Shown one piece after another: positions 45,137-45,787 of a DNA stretch of 45,787 nucleotides; position 1 is the stretch's first letter, and the number at the start of each line of letters is the position of its first letter. The position numbers were made by a program, and so were the translations under genes. Source of the DNA: Rubellimicrobium sp. (GTDB taxonomy: Bacteria > Pseudomonadota > Alphaproteobacteria > Rhodobacterales > Rhodobacteraceae); contig JACFNP010000001.1 in NCBI GenBank assembly GCA_019454835.1, positions 66,558 through 112,344 on the forward strand. The letters are read 5' to 3'. The notes under the pieces are model-generated. The model made no database searches. It was not told where the DNA came from and worked only from the letters and a program-made list of their open reading frames with translations.

Positions 45137-45225
45137 CGTCATTGCGAAGAGGCGAAGCCGACGCGGCAATCCCGATGTTGTGTGTGAGCGGTCGAGGTTG
45201 CTTCGGCTTCGCCTCGCGGGTGACG
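45137..45225. repeat. Palindromic repeat copy, diverged at the right end
   Basis: Left arm CGTCATTGCGAAGAGGCG, core GCAATCCCGA and GAGGTTGC with TGTGTGAGCGG loop, right arm CGCCTCGCGGGTGACG, where CAA has become GGG. It shares the loop with copies at 11348 and 34513. Confidence 0.8.
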
Positions 45226-45302
45226 GGATTTGCGGGCGGCGGTATCGTGTCAGCCCGCGCAGGGCAGTCCGCCCGATTATCCCGGTGAACGGGCACGTTT
45301 TC

Positions 45303-45331
45303 TTGACTTTTCGGGGGTGAACGGCTATATC
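45303..45331 (+). promoter_or_regulatory. Strong promoter of the structured RNA
   Basis: TTGACT (45303-45308), a 17-bp spacer and TATATC (45326-45331). Predicted start 45337-45338, at the 5' end of the terminal stem of the RNA. It is the closest match to a vegetative consensus in the window apart from the toxin-antitoxin promoters. Confidence 0.7.
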
Positions 45332-45335
45332 CCCC

Positions 45336-45530
45336 TTGTGCCATAAAGAGCATCTTGGACCGGGCTACCTTGGCTAGCGCCCCGCCCATTCGGATGATGG
45401 CCCCGCCAAGGGGGCCATTCGCAGGACACGTCAAGGTGGCTTCCGACCCCTCGTGCTAAGGACGCGCTGCTACTGCGAGCACAATTACGAACGCACGGTG
45501 CCCGCTCGGGTGCCGTGCGTTCTTGTTCCG
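45336..45530 (+). ncRNA. Candidate small structured RNA, 6S-like
   Basis: A transcript of about 149 nt would be closed by TTGTGC (45336-45341) pairing with GCACAA (45479-45484). Inside are a second stem ACCTTGG/TCAAGGT (45367-45373 with 45431-45437) and an apical 8-bp hairpin ATGGCCCC/GGGGCCAT (45397-45404, 45411-45418). They are separated by large internal loops of about 25 and 41 nt. A closing stem, a large central bubble and a terminal hairpin is the architecture of 6S RNA, which binds RNA polymerase. It has a near-consensus promoter and an intrinsic terminator, and no coding potential. Other structured RNAs are not excluded; the SRP RNA tetraloop motif and tmRNA features are absent. Confidence 0.5.
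45489..45527 (+). terminator. Intrinsic terminator of the structured RNA
   Basis: GAACGCACGG (45489-45498) pairs with CCGTGCGTTC (45513-45522), extended inward by G-U and G-C pairs, followed by TTGTT. Confidence 0.8.
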
Positions 45531-45654
45531 CTATAGGCGGTAATGATCGACCAGTGTGGCTCGGCATTACGAGGTTCCCGATATTCAACGATGGCGGTGC
45601 CGCTTCGTGAACGGACCGCCATGACCCGCAGTGTCCGACTCGACGCCATGCACG

Positions 45655-45693
45655 AGATGTCGGGATCGCTTCGGCTGCGCCTCGCGGGTGACG
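45655..45693. repeat. Half palindromic repeat, right side only
   Basis: TCGGGATCGCTTCGGCTGCG followed by CCTCGCGGGTGACG is a diverged right half of the dispersed repeat, lacking the left arm. It shares the GGGTGACGG ending with the copy at 45137. The rest of 45531-45749 shows no gene. Confidence 0.65.
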
Positions 45694-45749
45694 GGGGAAA
45701 GGATGCCGCCGCTGCCCGCCTGCCGACCCCGACAGGGTCCCGAATCCAA

Positions 45750-45787
45750 TCACCCCACCTCAGCCATGAGAATGCTCTCCAGATAGC
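45750..45787 (-). CDS. Possible 3' end of a gene entering from the right
   Basis: One minus-strand frame reads ...YLESILMAEVG then TGA. About 11 codons are visible, too few to identify or to prove coding. Confidence 0.2.
   Translation of the reverse strand, partial: YLESILMAEVG

Noticed and set aside
45336-45484. SRP RNA, RNase P RNA or tmRNA as alternative identity
   Set aside because: The GGAAG-type SRP tetraloop region, the T-loop-like sequences of tmRNA and the length of RNase P RNA are all absent.
45325-45753. Minus-strand frame of 142 codons across the RNA region
   Set aside because: It is antisense to a promoter, a structured RNA and a terminator, with no recognisable domain or ribosome site.
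45543-45787. Plus-strand frame starting ATG 45543, open to the window end
   Set aside because: It has no ribosome site, and its middle is the half palindromic repeat; the amino acid sequence is not family-like.

Overview
The window is high-GC, densely coded chromosomal DNA from an alphaproteobacterium, most likely a member of the Rhodobacteraceae. Supporting evidence: the split F0 operon atpI-B-E-X-F with paired b' and b subunits; a 46-residue aa3-type cytochrome oxidase subunit IV; an alphaproteobacterial-type HspQ; a PyrB/pseudo-dihydroorotase pair; and strong C/G preference at third codon positions. No rRNA, tRNA, prophage, IS transposase or CRISPR array is visible. The gene order looks like ordinary core chromosome, broken up by a dispersed palindromic repeat family and two toxin-antitoxin modules.

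Layout from left to right. Positions 1-2230 hold a bifunctional mannose-1-phosphate guanylyltransferase/isomerase and a toxin-first HigBA-type module. Positions 2306-6920 hold a GYF-domain secreted protein, an nth/PfkB-kinase operon, an AraC-MGMT DNA repair fusion and an OmpA-type lipoprotein. Positions 7069-9812 hold the F0 operon on the minus strand with its terminator. Positions 9959-14263 hold an ArsR regulator, a LysR regulator, a glycosyltransferase, a MAPEG protein and lpd. Positions 14382-19302 hold an FGGY sugar kinase divergent from a three-gene sugar ABC importer. Positions 19447-22582 hold pyrB-pyrC'-plsY. Positions 22593-26323 hold rsmE, a membrane protein and gshA, divergent from ubiA. 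Positions 26406-29625 hold a large OmpA/BON-like protein, a coiled-coil membrane protein and tsaC. Positions 29727-35471 hold acyl-CoA catabolism genes mixed with a cox subunit, mobA and a GNAT. Positions 35484-38957 hold a RES/Xre toxin-antitoxin pair, rpsO, an RTX-repeat protein and hspQ. Positions 39188-45117 hold a transglycosylase lipoprotein, lolA, clpB, cutC and pyrF. Positions 45303-45530 look like a stand-alone structured small RNA.

Functional links. De novo pyrimidine synthesis is represented three times (pyrB, the non-catalytic pyrC' and pyrF). Energy metabolism is represented by F0, Lpd, UbiA and cox IV. Protein quality control is represented by ClpB and HspQ. Branched-chain or related acyl-CoA breakdown is represented by an acyl-CoA dehydrogenase, a 3-hydroxyisobutyryl-CoA hydrolase-like protein and an enoyl-CoA hydratase.

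The points most worth a second look are: (1) a roughly 150-190 nt candidate 6S-like RNA at 45336-45530 with a near-consensus promoter and an intrinsic terminator; (2) a dispersed nested-palindrome repeat family with about 13 copies, one with 32-bp terminal inverted repeats; (3) a HigB-type toxin predicted to be expressed from a leaderless mRNA under an operator palindrome; (4) a RES/Xre module whose promoter lies across the first possible start codon; (5) a dihydroorotase homologue that has lost its metal and catalytic residues; and (6) a hairpin that would mask the pyrB ribosome binding site.
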